Positions 32,618-44,768 of a DNA stretch of 64,000 bases are shown here, piece by piece (position 1 is the first letter of the stretch; each line of letters starts with the position of its first letter). Source of the stretch: Hyphomicrobiales bacterium (GTDB lineage: Bacteria > Pseudomonadota > Alphaproteobacteria > Rhizobiales > Rhizobiaceae); the NCBI GenBank assembly GCA_900472785.1, contig UCJH01000040.1:62001-126000 (forward strand). The letters are read 5' to 3'. The notes beneath the pieces are model-generated. The model had not been told where the DNA came from, made no database searches, and worked only from the letters and a program-made list of their open reading frames with translations. A program made the translations under genes and the position numbers.

Positions 32618-33094
32618 ATGCGTCACGTTGATTTTTCCCCTCTCTATCGTTCCACCGTCGGCTTCGACCGGCTTTTCACCATGCTCGACAGCCTCGGCCA
32701 GCCGGACCAGTCGCAGACCTATCCGCCCTACAACATCGAGCGGACGGGCGATAACACCTACCGCATCACCATGGCCGTTGCCGGTTTCGACGAAAGCGAG
32801 CTTTCGATCGAAGCGCGCGAGCACACGCTGACGGTGAAGGGCGAAAAGAGCGAAGACGCCGCCACCGAGAACCAGTTCCTCTATCGCGGCATTGCCAAGC
32901 GCGCCTTCGAGCGCCGCTTCCAGCTGGCCGAATATGTGGAAATCCAGTCGGCTTCGCTGAAGAACGGTCTGCTGCATATCGACCTGCTCCGTGAAATCCC
33001 GGAAGCGGCCAAGCCGCGCCGCATCGATATCGTCGCGGCCCAGGGGGCTGCGAAGCAGATCGAAGCGACCCAGATCGAAGGCAGCGCTCACTAA
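32618..33094 (+). CDS. ibpA: Small heat-shock protein, Hsp20/IbpA type
   Basis: 158 residues with an alpha-crystallin domain (about 35-125): YPPYNIERTGDNTYRITMAV, LTVKGEK and the Hsp20 stretch IAKRAFERRFQLAEYVEI. The N terminus MRHVDFSPLYRSTVGFDRLF matches class A rhizobial sHsps related to IbpA. It holds unfolding proteins in the cytoplasm during heat stress. The upstream RpoH promoter and ROSE-like leader indicate both transcriptional and temperature-sensing translational control. A terminator follows 28 bases after the stop. Confidence 0.95.
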   Translation: MRHVDFSPLYRSTVGFDRLFTMLDSLGQPDQSQTYPPYNIERTGDNTYRITMAVAGFDESELSIEAREHTLTVKGEKSEDAATENQFLYRGIAKRAFERRFQLAEYVEIQSASLKNGLLHIDLLREIPEAAKPRRIDIVAAQGAAKQIEATQIEGSAH

Positions 33095-33122
33095 GCGCCT
33101 GAAACCATCTGGATATGACGAG

Positions 33123-33154
33123 GCGGCGTCCGAAAGGGCGCCGCTTTTATTTTT
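33123..33154 (+). terminator. Terminator of ibpA
   Basis: GCGGCGTCC (33123-33131), loop GAAA and GGGCGCCGC (33136-33144) form a nine-pair stem (one T-G pair), followed by TTTTATTTTT. It lies between ibpA and the convergent SBF gene. Confidence 0.85.
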
Positions 33155-34151
33155 AGGCCTGCGTTGCAACGGGGACCGCTTCGGCTTCCAGTCTGCGGCC
33201 ACGCTCGGCATATTTCTGGGCAATGACGGCGCAGGCCATCAGCTGGATCTGGTGGAACAGCATCAGCGGCAGCACGATGCTGCCGATGCTCTGTCCGGCA
33301 AAGATGACATTGGCCATGGGTACGCCGCTGGCGAGGCTTTTCTTCGAGCCGCAGAAGGTGATGGTGATCTCGTCCTGTCGCGAAAAGCCCAGCAGCCGGC
33401 TGCCGAACATGGTAACGACGAGAACGATCGCCAGAAGCAGGATGTCCAGTCCGATGACAACCGCGAGGTCGCGGATCAAGAAGGTGTGCCAGAGGCCCTC
33501 GGTCACCGCTTCGCTGAAGGCGAGATAGACGACCATCAGTATCGAGCCGCGATCGACAGGCATCAGCAGCGTCTTGCGGGCGCGGATGAAGGCGCCGATC
33601 CAGGGCTGAAGGATCTGGCCGAGGATAAAGGGCGCCAACAGCTGCAGCAGGATTTGCTCCAGAGCGCCAAAGGAAAACCCACCCTGGCCGCTGGCCGTGA
33701 ACAGCAGCCCGACGAGCAACGGCGTCAGGAACATGCCGAGGATGTTGGAGGCGGAGGCGGCGCAGATCGCTGCCGGCACGTTGCCGCCAGCCATCGAGGT
33801 GAAGGCGATCGACGACTGCACCGTCGAGGGAAGCAGGCAGAGGAACAGGAGGCCGGCATAGAGCGCCGGCGGCAGCACCGATTCGGGGACGAAGCCGGCA
33901 GCGAGACCAAGCAGGGGAAACAGGCCGAACGTCGCGGCAAGGATGGCCAGATGCAGCTTCCAGTGCAGGAGACCGGCGATCACGACATCACGCGACAGCC
34001 TGGCGCCATGCAGGAAGAACAGGAGCCCGATGGCAACCTTCGTTGCCAGCGCAAATCCGTCTGCCGGCGCACCGGAAATCGGCAGTATGGAGGCGAAGCC
34101 GACCGTCAGGATGAGCAGGATCGTGAAGGTGTCGGGCAGGAAGCGGCGCAT
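33153..34151 (-). CDS. Bile acid:sodium symporter (SBF) family transporter
   Basis: 332 residues with about ten hydrophobic segments. The signature regions are FFLHGARLSRD, PSTVQSSIAFTSMAGGN and the late GSKKSLASGVPMANVIF. They match SBF-like (YfeH/DUF4137-type) membrane proteins rather than classic bile-acid carriers. It is an inner-membrane transporter, probably sodium coupled, with unknown substrate. It begins 49 bases after the threonine aldolase stop in the same direction and may be cotranscribed. Confidence 0.85.
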   Translation of the reverse strand: MRRFLPDTFTILLILTVGFASILPISGAPADGFALATKVAIGLLFFLHGARLSRDVVIAGLLHWKLHLAILAATFGLFPLLGLAAGFVPESVLPPALYAGLLFLCLLPSTVQSSIAFTSMAGGNVPAAICAASASNILGMFLTPLLVGLLFTASGQGGFSFGALEQILLQLLAPFILGQILQPWIGAFIRARKTLLMPVDRGSILMVVYLAFSEAVTEGLWHTFLIRDLAVVIGLDILLLAIVLVVTMFGSRLLGFSRQDEITITFCGSKKSLASGVPMANVIFAGQSIGSIVLPLMLFHQIQLMACAVIAQKYAERGRRLEAEAVPVATQA

Positions 34152-34200
34152 GGAATCTCTTCAATTGTTGCTCGCCGCAACCTTTCATTTGCCGTTGCGC

Positions 34201-35247
34201 TTAGCAAGACGCCAGAAATTGCGTGACATCATCCTCGCTGGTCGCAAAGCTGGTGACGAGACGGTAGAGGCCTTCGTCGCCGGCCATGGTTGCGGCAACC
34301 TCCTGCGGTGCGGGCCAGTCGTAGAAGACGGCGCCCTTGTCCTGCAGGTTTTTAGCAGTCGCGGCGCTCAGAATGACGAAAAGTTCGTTGGACCCGGAGG
34401 GCCAGGCGAGCCTTGCGGAAGAGGATATGTCTATGCCTTCGGCCAGTTTTGAAGCCATGGCATTGGCGTGCCGGGCGAGGTCGAGCCAGAGATCGTCGCG
34501 CAGATAGGCGTCGAACTGGGCGGCGATGAAACGGGATTTCGAAAACAGCTGGGCCGAGCGCTTGCGCAGGTAGCTCATCTCACGCGCCTTGGTGGTGTCG
34601 AACAGGATGAGCGCCTCGGCGCACCAGCAGCCGTTTTTCGTGCCGCCGAAGGAAAGCAGATCGACGCCGCTTTTCCAGGTCATTTCCGCCGGCGTCGCGC
34701 CGAGCGTCACCAGTGCATTGGCAAAGCGCGCGCCGTCCATGTGCAATGGCAGCTCATTGGCCTTGGCGATGGCGGAGATTTCCCGGATTTGGTCGAGCGA
34801 ATAGACCGTACCGGCCTCCGTTGCCTGCGTCAGGGTGATCGCCATCGGCTGGCCGCCATGCACGCCGCCACTTTGCGTGCGGCGGATTTCGCTCGTGAGG
34901 ATTTCCGGATCCATCCGGCCGAGAAGGCCACCGACAGGCGCAAGCCGGCTGCCGTGGGAAAAGAACTCCGGCGCGCCGCACTCGTCGGCGTTCACATGGG
35001 CATGGGTGTGGCAGAAAGTGTGGCCGCCCGGCCGGTTGGCGCTGGCGATCGCCAGCGAGTTGGCGGCCGTTCCCGTACCCACGAAGAAAACGGCAACCTC
35101 CCGCTCAAAGATTTCCGAAAGCTTTTTTTCCACCGCTTTATCCAGATCGCTCGTGCCATAGGCCGAGGCAAAACCGCCTGCTGCCTTGACGAGGCTTTCG
35201 GCGATCACGGGATGGGCGCCCGCCCAGTTGTCGGAGGAGAAAATCAT
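34201..35247 (-). CDS. ltaE: Low-specificity L-threonine aldolase
   Basis: 348 residues, PLP fold-type I. The PLP lysine lies in LSFGGTKNGCWCAE (near residue 205); HTHAHVNADECGAPEFF and HMDGARFANAL are family motifs. It splits threonine or allo-threonine to glycine and acetaldehyde. Of two nearby ATGs (35253, 35247) the second is six bases after AGGA and is chosen. It is divergent from gltB across a long region rich in hairpins. Confidence 0.92.
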   Translation of the reverse strand: MIFSSDNWAGAHPVIAESLVKAAGGFASAYGTSDLDKAVEKKLSEIFEREVAVFFVGTGTAANSLAIASANRPGGHTFCHTHAHVNADECGAPEFFSHGSRLAPVGGLLGRMDPEILTSEIRRTQSGGVHGGQPMAITLTQATEAGTVYSLDQIREISAIAKANELPLHMDGARFANALVTLGATPAEMTWKSGVDLLSFGGTKNGCWCAEALILFDTTKAREMSYLRKRSAQLFSKSRFIAAQFDAYLRDDLWLDLARHANAMASKLAEGIDISSSARLAWPSGSNELFVILSAATAKNLQDKGAVFYDWPAPQEVAATMAGDEGLYRLVTSFATSEDDVTQFLASC

Positions 35248-35505
35248 CGTCATTCCTGTTTTTCGTGACGCGGATGCGTCGGCTCGGTGCGGGATCGGAC
35301 AATAGTGGTCCAGACGGCAGCGTCAAAGTGCGATCATACCAGCAGGACATTTCCAGACCATTTTGAAACCAAATGAAAGATTGCGCCGCTATTTTGAAAT
35401 AAAATTACAAAACCCGGCAACTATCCGCAATCTTCCGAAAAACTCTTTGAAGATTTTGTGATAACGCCCCTTGCAGGCGAACCGGCTTTCTGGCATAGAG
35501 CCTAT

Positions 35506-35547
35506 GAAATAGGACAGTCTTGCTGTCCTATTTCGGTCTCCAGACCG
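35506..35547 (+). promoter_or_regulatory. Two adjacent perfect hairpins in the gltB leader
   Basis: GAAATAGGACAG (35506-35517) pairs perfectly with CTGTCCTATTTC (35523-35534) around TCTTG. Directly after comes CGGTCT-CC-AGACCG (35534-35547). CCTAT at 35501-35505 could pair instead with ATAGG at 35509-35513, giving a competing fold. They may be protein-binding sites or an RNA switch; no U run follows, so simple termination is less likely. Confidence 0.55.
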
Positions 35548-35773
35548 GAAATCGCCGGAAGGCCCCGCTGAACGCCGGGCACCCGGCCGTAACCCGGCGC
35601 TGTCTGCGGGTGCATTTCATCTGCCTGATAACGCCGGTGTCTACAATGGTCGCGGACAATCCTGACGGCTGCAGCCATGCTTCATTTGCGACCGAGTCAG
35701 GATCATGCAACGATAATGCCAGTTCGGGCTTCATGGACGATATGTCCACGGAAGCGGATGCCGATTGCGGGAC

Positions 35774-35792
35774 TGCCCGGATGAGCCGGGCA
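35774..35792 (+). promoter_or_regulatory. Hairpin next to the gltB ribosome-binding site
   Basis: TGCCCGG and CCGGGCA form a perfect 7-bp stem with loop ATGAG. It ends a few bases before AGGAGGG, the gltB ribosome site. It could affect ribosome access. Function is inferred from position only. Confidence 0.4.
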
Positions 35793-35809
35793 CAACAGGA
35801 GGGAAGACG

Positions 35810-40531
<4,722 letters not shown>

Positions 40532-40551
40532 TTGAAGGAGCAACGGGTCTG

Positions 40552-40567
40552 TGATATTACAATGTCA
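40552..40567. promoter_or_regulatory. Imperfect palindrome upstream of vapB
   Basis: TGATAT-TACA-ATGTCA is a 16-base repeat with one mismatch, 22 bases before the vapB ATG. VapB-VapC complexes usually bind such palindromes to repress their own operon; this role is inferred. Confidence 0.45.
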
Positions 40568-40588
40568 TATGGCAGAATGGAGTGAAAC

Positions 40589-40861
40589 ATGAACGAGCAT
40601 TCGAATGCCGTCAAGGTGGCTCAGGTCTTTCACAACGGACGAAGCCGTGCGATCAGAATTCCCAAGGAGTTCGAGTTTGAGGCTGACCAGGTTGAAATTC
40701 GGCTGGACGCGAAAGGCGATCTTATCGTCCATCCGTTGAGGCGGGGCTCCTTGTTGGAGTTGCTTGCGACGATGGAGCCACTGTCTGAGGAAGACTGGAT
40801 GCCGGAGATCGATGACCCTCCGCCTGAAGCAGTCGATCTCGACGGGTCTGACGAAAAGTGA
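40589..40861 (+). CDS. vapB: VapB-type antitoxin (AbrB/SpoVT fold)
   Basis: 90 residues. The N-terminal swapped-hairpin DNA-binding part contains VAQVFHNGRSRAIRIPKEFEF, the AbrB/MazE-like motif of VapB antitoxins. The acidic C terminus (SEEDWMPEIDDPPPEAVDLD) should wrap the toxin. AATGGAGTG gives a ribosome site. Its stop overlaps the toxin start by four bases (GTGA). The pair sits 57 bases after gltB and 30 bases before gltD, all in one direction, and so lies within the gltBD transcription unit. Confidence 0.92.
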   Translation: MNEHSNAVKVAQVFHNGRSRAIRIPKEFEFEADQVEIRLDAKGDLIVHPLRRGSLLELLATMEPLSEEDWMPEIDDPPPEAVDLDGSDEK

Positions 40862-41256
40862 GGTATCTCCTCGATACAAATATCGTATCGGACATGATGC
40901 ATCGTCCTCAAGGGAATGTGACGGTTCGGATTGGCCAGGTTGGCCAGGACTCTATTTTCACCAGCATTGTGGTGGTTTCCGAGCTTCGCTTTGGTGTTGA
41001 AAAACGTGGATCGAAGAAACTAGCCGATCGGTTGAACGACGTCCTGTCCGAGCTTCCCGTAGAGGGATTGAATGCGCCTTCTGACGAGCACTACGCGAAT
41101 ATTCGCGCCATGCTGGAAAGACAAGGCGAACTGATCGGGCAGAACGATCTTTTCATCGCGGCGCACGCGCTGGCTCTCGATGCTGTGCTCGTGACCGCTA
41201 ACGAGCGAGAATTTTCCCGCGTGCCGGGACTGAAGATTGAAAATTGGCTGCGGTAA
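40858..41256 (+). CDS. vapC: VapC toxin, PIN-domain ribonuclease
   Basis: 132 residues from a GTG start in overlap with vapB. PIN-domain acidic residues are intact: Asp6 (YLLDTNIVSDMM), Glu42 (VVSELRFGVEKR), Asp97 (IGQNDLFIAAHAL), and the TANEREFSRVPGLKIENW end. VapC toxins are Mg-dependent RNases, often cutting tRNA or rRNA. With all residues present the toxin is probably active and held by VapB. Confidence 0.93.
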   Translation: MRYLLDTNIVSDMMHRPQGNVTVRIGQVGQDSIFTSIVVVSELRFGVEKRGSKKLADRLNDVLSELPVEGLNAPSDEHYANIRAMLERQGELIGQNDLFIAAHALALDAVLVTANEREFSRVPGLKIENWLR

Positions 41257-41286
41257 GCGGCGATGAGACACGGGGACGAAAACAGT

Positions 41287-42741
41287 ATGGGCAAGGTAAC
41301 TGGATTTCTGGAAATCGACCGGCAGCTGGCAAAGTACCAGCCGGCTTCGGACCGCATTCGCCATTTTCGCGAATTCACGATCCCGATGTCGGAACCGGAA
41401 GTGCAGAAACAGGCCGCCCGCTGCATGGACTGTGGCATCCCCTATTGCCACGGTCCGACCGGCTGCCCGGTGCATAATCAGATTCCGGACTGGAACGATC
41501 TCGTCTACAACGGCAACTGGGACGAGGCGATCCGCAACCTGCACTCGACCAACAACTTCCCGGAATTCACCGGCCGCATCTGCCCGGCACCGTGCGAGGA
41601 AGCCTGCACGCTGAACCTCGAAGACGCGCCGGTCACCATCAAGACCGTCGAGCAGGCGATTGCCGACAAGGCCTATGAGATGGGCTACATCGTGCCGCAG
41701 CCGGCCACGGTGAAGAGCGGCAAGTCGGTTGCCATCATCGGCTCAGGCCCGGCCGGCATGGCGGCAGCACAGCAGCTGGCACGGGCCGGACACACGGTTC
41801 ATGTCTACGAGCGCGAAAGCAAGCCCGGTGGCCTGCTGCGCTACGGCATCCCGGATTTCAAGATGGAGAAGAACTTCATCGATCGCCGCGTCGAGCAGAT
41901 GAAGGGCGAGGGCGTCACCTTCCATTGCGGCGTCAACATCGGCGTCGACAAGACCACCGAGGCGCTTCAGGCTGAACATGACGCCGTGCTCTATTGCGGC
42001 GGTGCCGAAAAGCCGCGTGATGCCGGCATTCCGGGCGTCGAATTTGCCGGCGTGCACGATGCCATGCCCTATCTGGTGCAGCAGAACCGCCGCGTCGGCC
42101 GCGAAAACATCGACAGCGTTGGCTGGCCGTCGGATCCGATCCTGGCCGGCGGCAAGCACATCGTCGTCGTCGGCGGTGGCGATACGGCCTCCGACTGCGT
42201 TGGAACCGCTTTCCGTCAGGGCGCCGTCAAGGTGACCCAGCTCGACATCCGCCCGCAGCCGCCGGAAAAGGAAGACAAGCTGTCCGTCTGGCCGTTCTGG
42301 GCGACCAAGATGCGCACCTCGTCGAGCCAGGCCGAAGGCGCCGTGCGCGAATTCCAGGTGGCAACGCTGGAATTTGTCGGCGAAGACGGCGTCTTGACCG
42401 GCGTCAAGTGCTGCCAGGTGGACGAGCGCCGCAAGCCGATCGCCGGCACGGAATTCGTCATCAAGGCCGATCTCGCCTTCATCGCCATCGGCTTCAGCGG
42501 CCCGGGCGAAGACAGTGTCCTGAAGGACATGGGCAAGAAGCTCGCCATCGGCAAGGACCGCCGCGGCGGCACCTTCGTCACGGCCAACGACAAGGATTAC
42601 AAGACTTCGGTTGAGGGCATGTGGGCCGCCGGCGACGTGCGTCGCGGCCAGTCGCTGGTCGTCTGGGCGATCCGCGAAGGCCGCCAGGCCGCCCGCGCGA
42701 TCGATGAAGCCCTGATGGGATCGACGGTGCTGCCGCGGTAA
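41287..42741 (+). CDS. gltD: Glutamate synthase (NADPH) small subunit
   Basis: 484 residues from the ATG at 41287 (MGKVTGFLEIDR), which matches family starts; an in-frame ATG at 41263 adds eight residues. N-terminal Fe-S cysteines are in RCMDCGIPYCHG and CPAPCEEACTL. The FAD motif is VAIIGSGPAGMAAAQQLA and the NADPH motif VVVGGGDTASDC. It passes electrons from NADPH to GltB. The ribosome site is weak (GGGGACG, about 12 bases away), so its expression may depend on read-through from gltB and vapBC or on a promoter inside vapC. Confidence 0.95.
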   Translation: MGKVTGFLEIDRQLAKYQPASDRIRHFREFTIPMSEPEVQKQAARCMDCGIPYCHGPTGCPVHNQIPDWNDLVYNGNWDEAIRNLHSTNNFPEFTGRICPAPCEEACTLNLEDAPVTIKTVEQAIADKAYEMGYIVPQPATVKSGKSVAIIGSGPAGMAAAQQLARAGHTVHVYERESKPGGLLRYGIPDFKMEKNFIDRRVEQMKGEGVTFHCGVNIGVDKTTEALQAEHDAVLYCGGAEKPRDAGIPGVEFAGVHDAMPYLVQQNRRVGRENIDSVGWPSDPILAGGKHIVVVGGGDTASDCVGTAFRQGAVKVTQLDIRPQPPEKEDKLSVWPFWATKMRTSSSQAEGAVREFQVATLEFVGEDGVLTGVKCCQVDERRKPIAGTEFVIKADLAFIAIGFSGPGEDSVLKDMGKKLAIGKDRRGGTFVTANDKDYKTSVEGMWAAGDVRRGQSLVVWAIREGRQAARAIDEALMGSTVLPR

Positions 42742-42769
42742 GCTGCGGAAAGCCGTTGGGTAAAATCAA

Positions 42770-42816
42770 GACTGCGCGAACGTTCTTGGAAATGCGTCGC
42801 GCAGTCTTTTGTTTTG
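42770..42816 (+). terminator. Terminator of gltD
   Basis: GACTGCGCG (42770-42778) and CGCGCAGTC (42798-42806) form a perfect 9-bp stem with a 19-base loop, followed by TTTTGTTTT. It lies between gltD and the convergent mazF-like gene. Confidence 0.85.
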
Positions 42817-42838
42817 CAGATTATGCTTTCGGGTGTGG

Positions 42839-43162
42839 TCAGGCAAAGCCGAAGAAAAGGGCGAGGGACCGATTGACGGCGACCATGATATCTTCTTCGA
42901 CGCGCCCGATCATCTCTCCGAGCCTGTCCCGCCGCACCGTCATCGCTTTGTCGATCATGATTTGCGAGACTTTGCGAAGGCCGTTTCCTGGCGTCGGATC
43001 AACAGTCAGACGCATGAGAGGCGCATCGACCATCGCACTGGAAAGCAACAATACGGTGACTGTCGCTGTCCCATCGAACTGTTCCGATTGAATTATGAGG
43101 GCCGGACGAGGTTTGCCAAAGTCTCCGGATATCGCGACGGTCACGAGATCACCGCGCCTCAT
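42839..43162 (-). CDS. MazF/PemK-type toxin
   Basis: 107 residues. PemK/MazF fold motifs are present: RRGDLVTVAISGDFGKPRPALIIQ at the start, then the RLTVDP and KVSQIMIDKAMTV strands. These are ribosome-independent mRNA interferases. The ATG overlaps the antitoxin stop by four bases (ATGA). It converges on gltD with a terminator between them. Confidence 0.92.
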   Translation of the reverse strand: MRRGDLVTVAISGDFGKPRPALIIQSEQFDGTATVTVLLLSSAMVDAPLMRLTVDPTPGNGLRKVSQIMIDKAMTVRRDRLGEMIGRVEEDIMVAVNRSLALFFGFA

Positions 43163-43380
43163 TCGTCGCCACTATCCAGATCGGCAAGGGCCGCGTCCAG
43201 AAAATCGCCGAGATGCTGATCGGCTCTGTCCGCCTGCGCCACCACAAACGACTGGCGGTGGCATTCTTCCGCAAACCCCGGTCGCCGGGTGTCCGGCACC
43301 CAGATCTGCAAAGGGCGCAATCCGGCAGCACGGAGGTTTTCGCGGCGCTTTTGAACCCGTGCGTTCACCGACGTAGGCAT
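43159..43380 (-). CDS. MazE-family antitoxin (DUF3018)
   Basis: 73 residues from ATG 43380, with GGGAG six to seven bases upstream. MPTSVNARVQKRRENLRAAG followed by RPLQIWVPDTRRPGF matches the DUF3018 antitoxins that pair with PemK/MazF toxins. The acidic end (ALADLDSGDE) should bind the toxin. A perfect 12-bp palindrome lies 20 bases upstream. The protein is first in the two-gene operon. Confidence 0.9.
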   Translation of the reverse strand: MPTSVNARVQKRRENLRAAGLRPLQIWVPDTRRPGFAEECHRQSFVVAQADRADQHLGDFLDAALADLDSGDE

Positions 43381-43399
43381 GAATTGCTCCCGGTCATTT

Positions 43400-43411
43400 G
43401 TTACATGTAAC
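43400..43411. promoter_or_regulatory. Operator of the mazEF-type module
   Basis: GTTACATGTAAC is a perfect 12-bp palindrome, 20 bases before the antitoxin ATG. It is a likely binding site for the antitoxin or antitoxin-toxin complex. Confidence 0.6.
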
Positions 43412-43480
43412 GATAGGCGATGAATTTTGTCAATAATTCCCACCCTTCCTCAACGGTTTCGCGGCCTCGGCTAGAGCTTT

Positions 43481-44695
43481 TCAATTCCGGATCACCGGAT
43501 TGCTGATCACGGTTTCGGGTTTTGACAGCCGGAAGTCATCGACGCGGCCGGCCGGGGCTTCGGCGAGTTCGCCTTTCTCGACCAGAAGGTCGCGCGGGCT
43601 CTTGCCGGCGGCGGATGTGGCGATCGGGCCGCCCATCAGGGCCGTGCCGCCGTCGAGCGCGGGATCGTCAAGGCTGATCGGCTGGGTCTTGATGATCACC
43701 TGATCGGCGGCAGGCGCGGTGACCACCAGATCCTTCAATCCGGCTCCGGGAACATCGCCGCCGGTCGTTGCCGCATCGCCGAGAAGCCTTCGGATATCCT
43801 TTTCGACGTAGAAGGCGAGCTTGCGCTTGCCGGCCTTGGTCAGGTTGATGCCGTCCGAGCCGCGCAGGCGGACCTGCTGGCCGTTGATGTCCGATCCGGT
43901 CAGCACGAACTTGCCGCTCTCGTCGACGAAACCGTCCCAGATGTCGATGAATTCACCCCCGGCTTTTTCGGTTTCCGTCCGGAAGATGCCGTTCAGCGTC
44001 ACCATGTCCGCGGTCATCGAGCTCGATTGAAACGGTGGCATGCCGACCCAGAGCAGCGGCACCTTTTCGTTGCGCGCAAGTGCCGCAAAGGCGGATACGC
44101 GGCGGGTATATTCCGTCAGCCACTTCTCCGTACGGAATTTTTCCTTCTGCACGTCGATCGACATCTGCTGCCGGTCGTTGGCGCCGAGGCTGACGATGAT
44201 CAGCGACGGTTTCAGTTCCGTTGCGTAGCCTGGCAGGATGCCGGGCCAGTCGAAATAGTCGTCGCGCACCATGCCGGACGAGCCGTTTGCCCGGGTCTCG
44301 ATGACGATGCCGGGCGTGGTTTCAAACGCGGTCTTCAGCCCGTCGCCAAGGCTGCCGGCAATGAAATCTCCGACGACGAGAACCGTCTTGGCGTCCGGCA
44401 GTTTCTCCACGACGACAGGCGCTTCGACAACCGGTTGCGGCTTGGTTTTCTGCCGTGTCTTCTTCGGCTGCTGCCGGCGGATCACCGGCTCTTCGTCGTA
44501 GACGCCGAAATCCCGCCTTTCCTGCCGGGGAGCCCGACCGAACAGCATCTGCATGAGGGTGCGTCGTTCGACCCGCTCCTGCGCATGGGCGGCGGAAGAC
44601 GGCGACAGCGTGATCGCGGCGATCAGGAGGGCCAGCATCATCAGGCCGTGGAACAGCCGGGGAATACGCCGAGGGCTCGTCGTTGCGGATGTCAT
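43481..44695 (-). CDS. Secreted SGNH-hydrolase-like protein (DUF459)
   Basis: 404 residues with a signal peptide (MTSATTSPRRIPRLF, then a hydrophobic stretch to AAHAQ near 40). A basic, Pro/Gln-rich linker (about 75-92) precedes the DUF459 SGNH domain: VLVVGDFIAGSLGDGL, SLGANDRQQM and the late SDGINLTKAGKRK, which gives the Asp/His region. The usual GDS serine position reads GDF. Either the nucleophile lies elsewhere or the protein is not a standard esterase. It acts in the periplasm or envelope. A long tail follows the domain. Confidence 0.8.
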   Translation of the reverse strand: MTSATTSPRRIPRLFHGLMMLALLIAAITLSPSSAAHAQERVERRTLMQMLFGRAPRQERRDFGVYDEEPVIRRQQPKKTRQKTKPQPVVEAPVVVEKLPDAKTVLVVGDFIAGSLGDGLKTAFETTPGIVIETRANGSSGMVRDDYFDWPGILPGYATELKPSLIIVSLGANDRQQMSIDVQKEKFRTEKWLTEYTRRVSAFAALARNEKVPLLWVGMPPFQSSSMTADMVTLNGIFRTETEKAGGEFIDIWDGFVDESGKFVLTGSDINGQQVRLRGSDGINLTKAGKRKLAFYVEKDIRRLLGDAATTGGDVPGAGLKDLVVTAPAADQVIIKTQPISLDDPALDGGTALMGGPIATSAAGKSPRDLLVEKGELAEAPAGRVDDFRLSKPETVISNPVIRN

Positions 44696-44768
44696 CGTCC
44701 GGTCCTGTCTGCTTGCAAATCATCCCGTGCGACCGGCAGGCGGCGTTCCCTCCGAAACGCCGACGGGC

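Larger units (their letters stand above)
35248..35809. other. Long divergent ltaE/gltB region
   Basis: 562 bases with no supportable gene. The left part (35350-35480) is AT-rich and likely holds promoters for both sides. The right part holds at least three strong inverted repeats at 35506-35534, 35534-35547 and 35774-35792. A 97-codon plus-strand frame at 35520-35813 has no ribosome site and odd composition and was not accepted. Confidence 0.5.
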
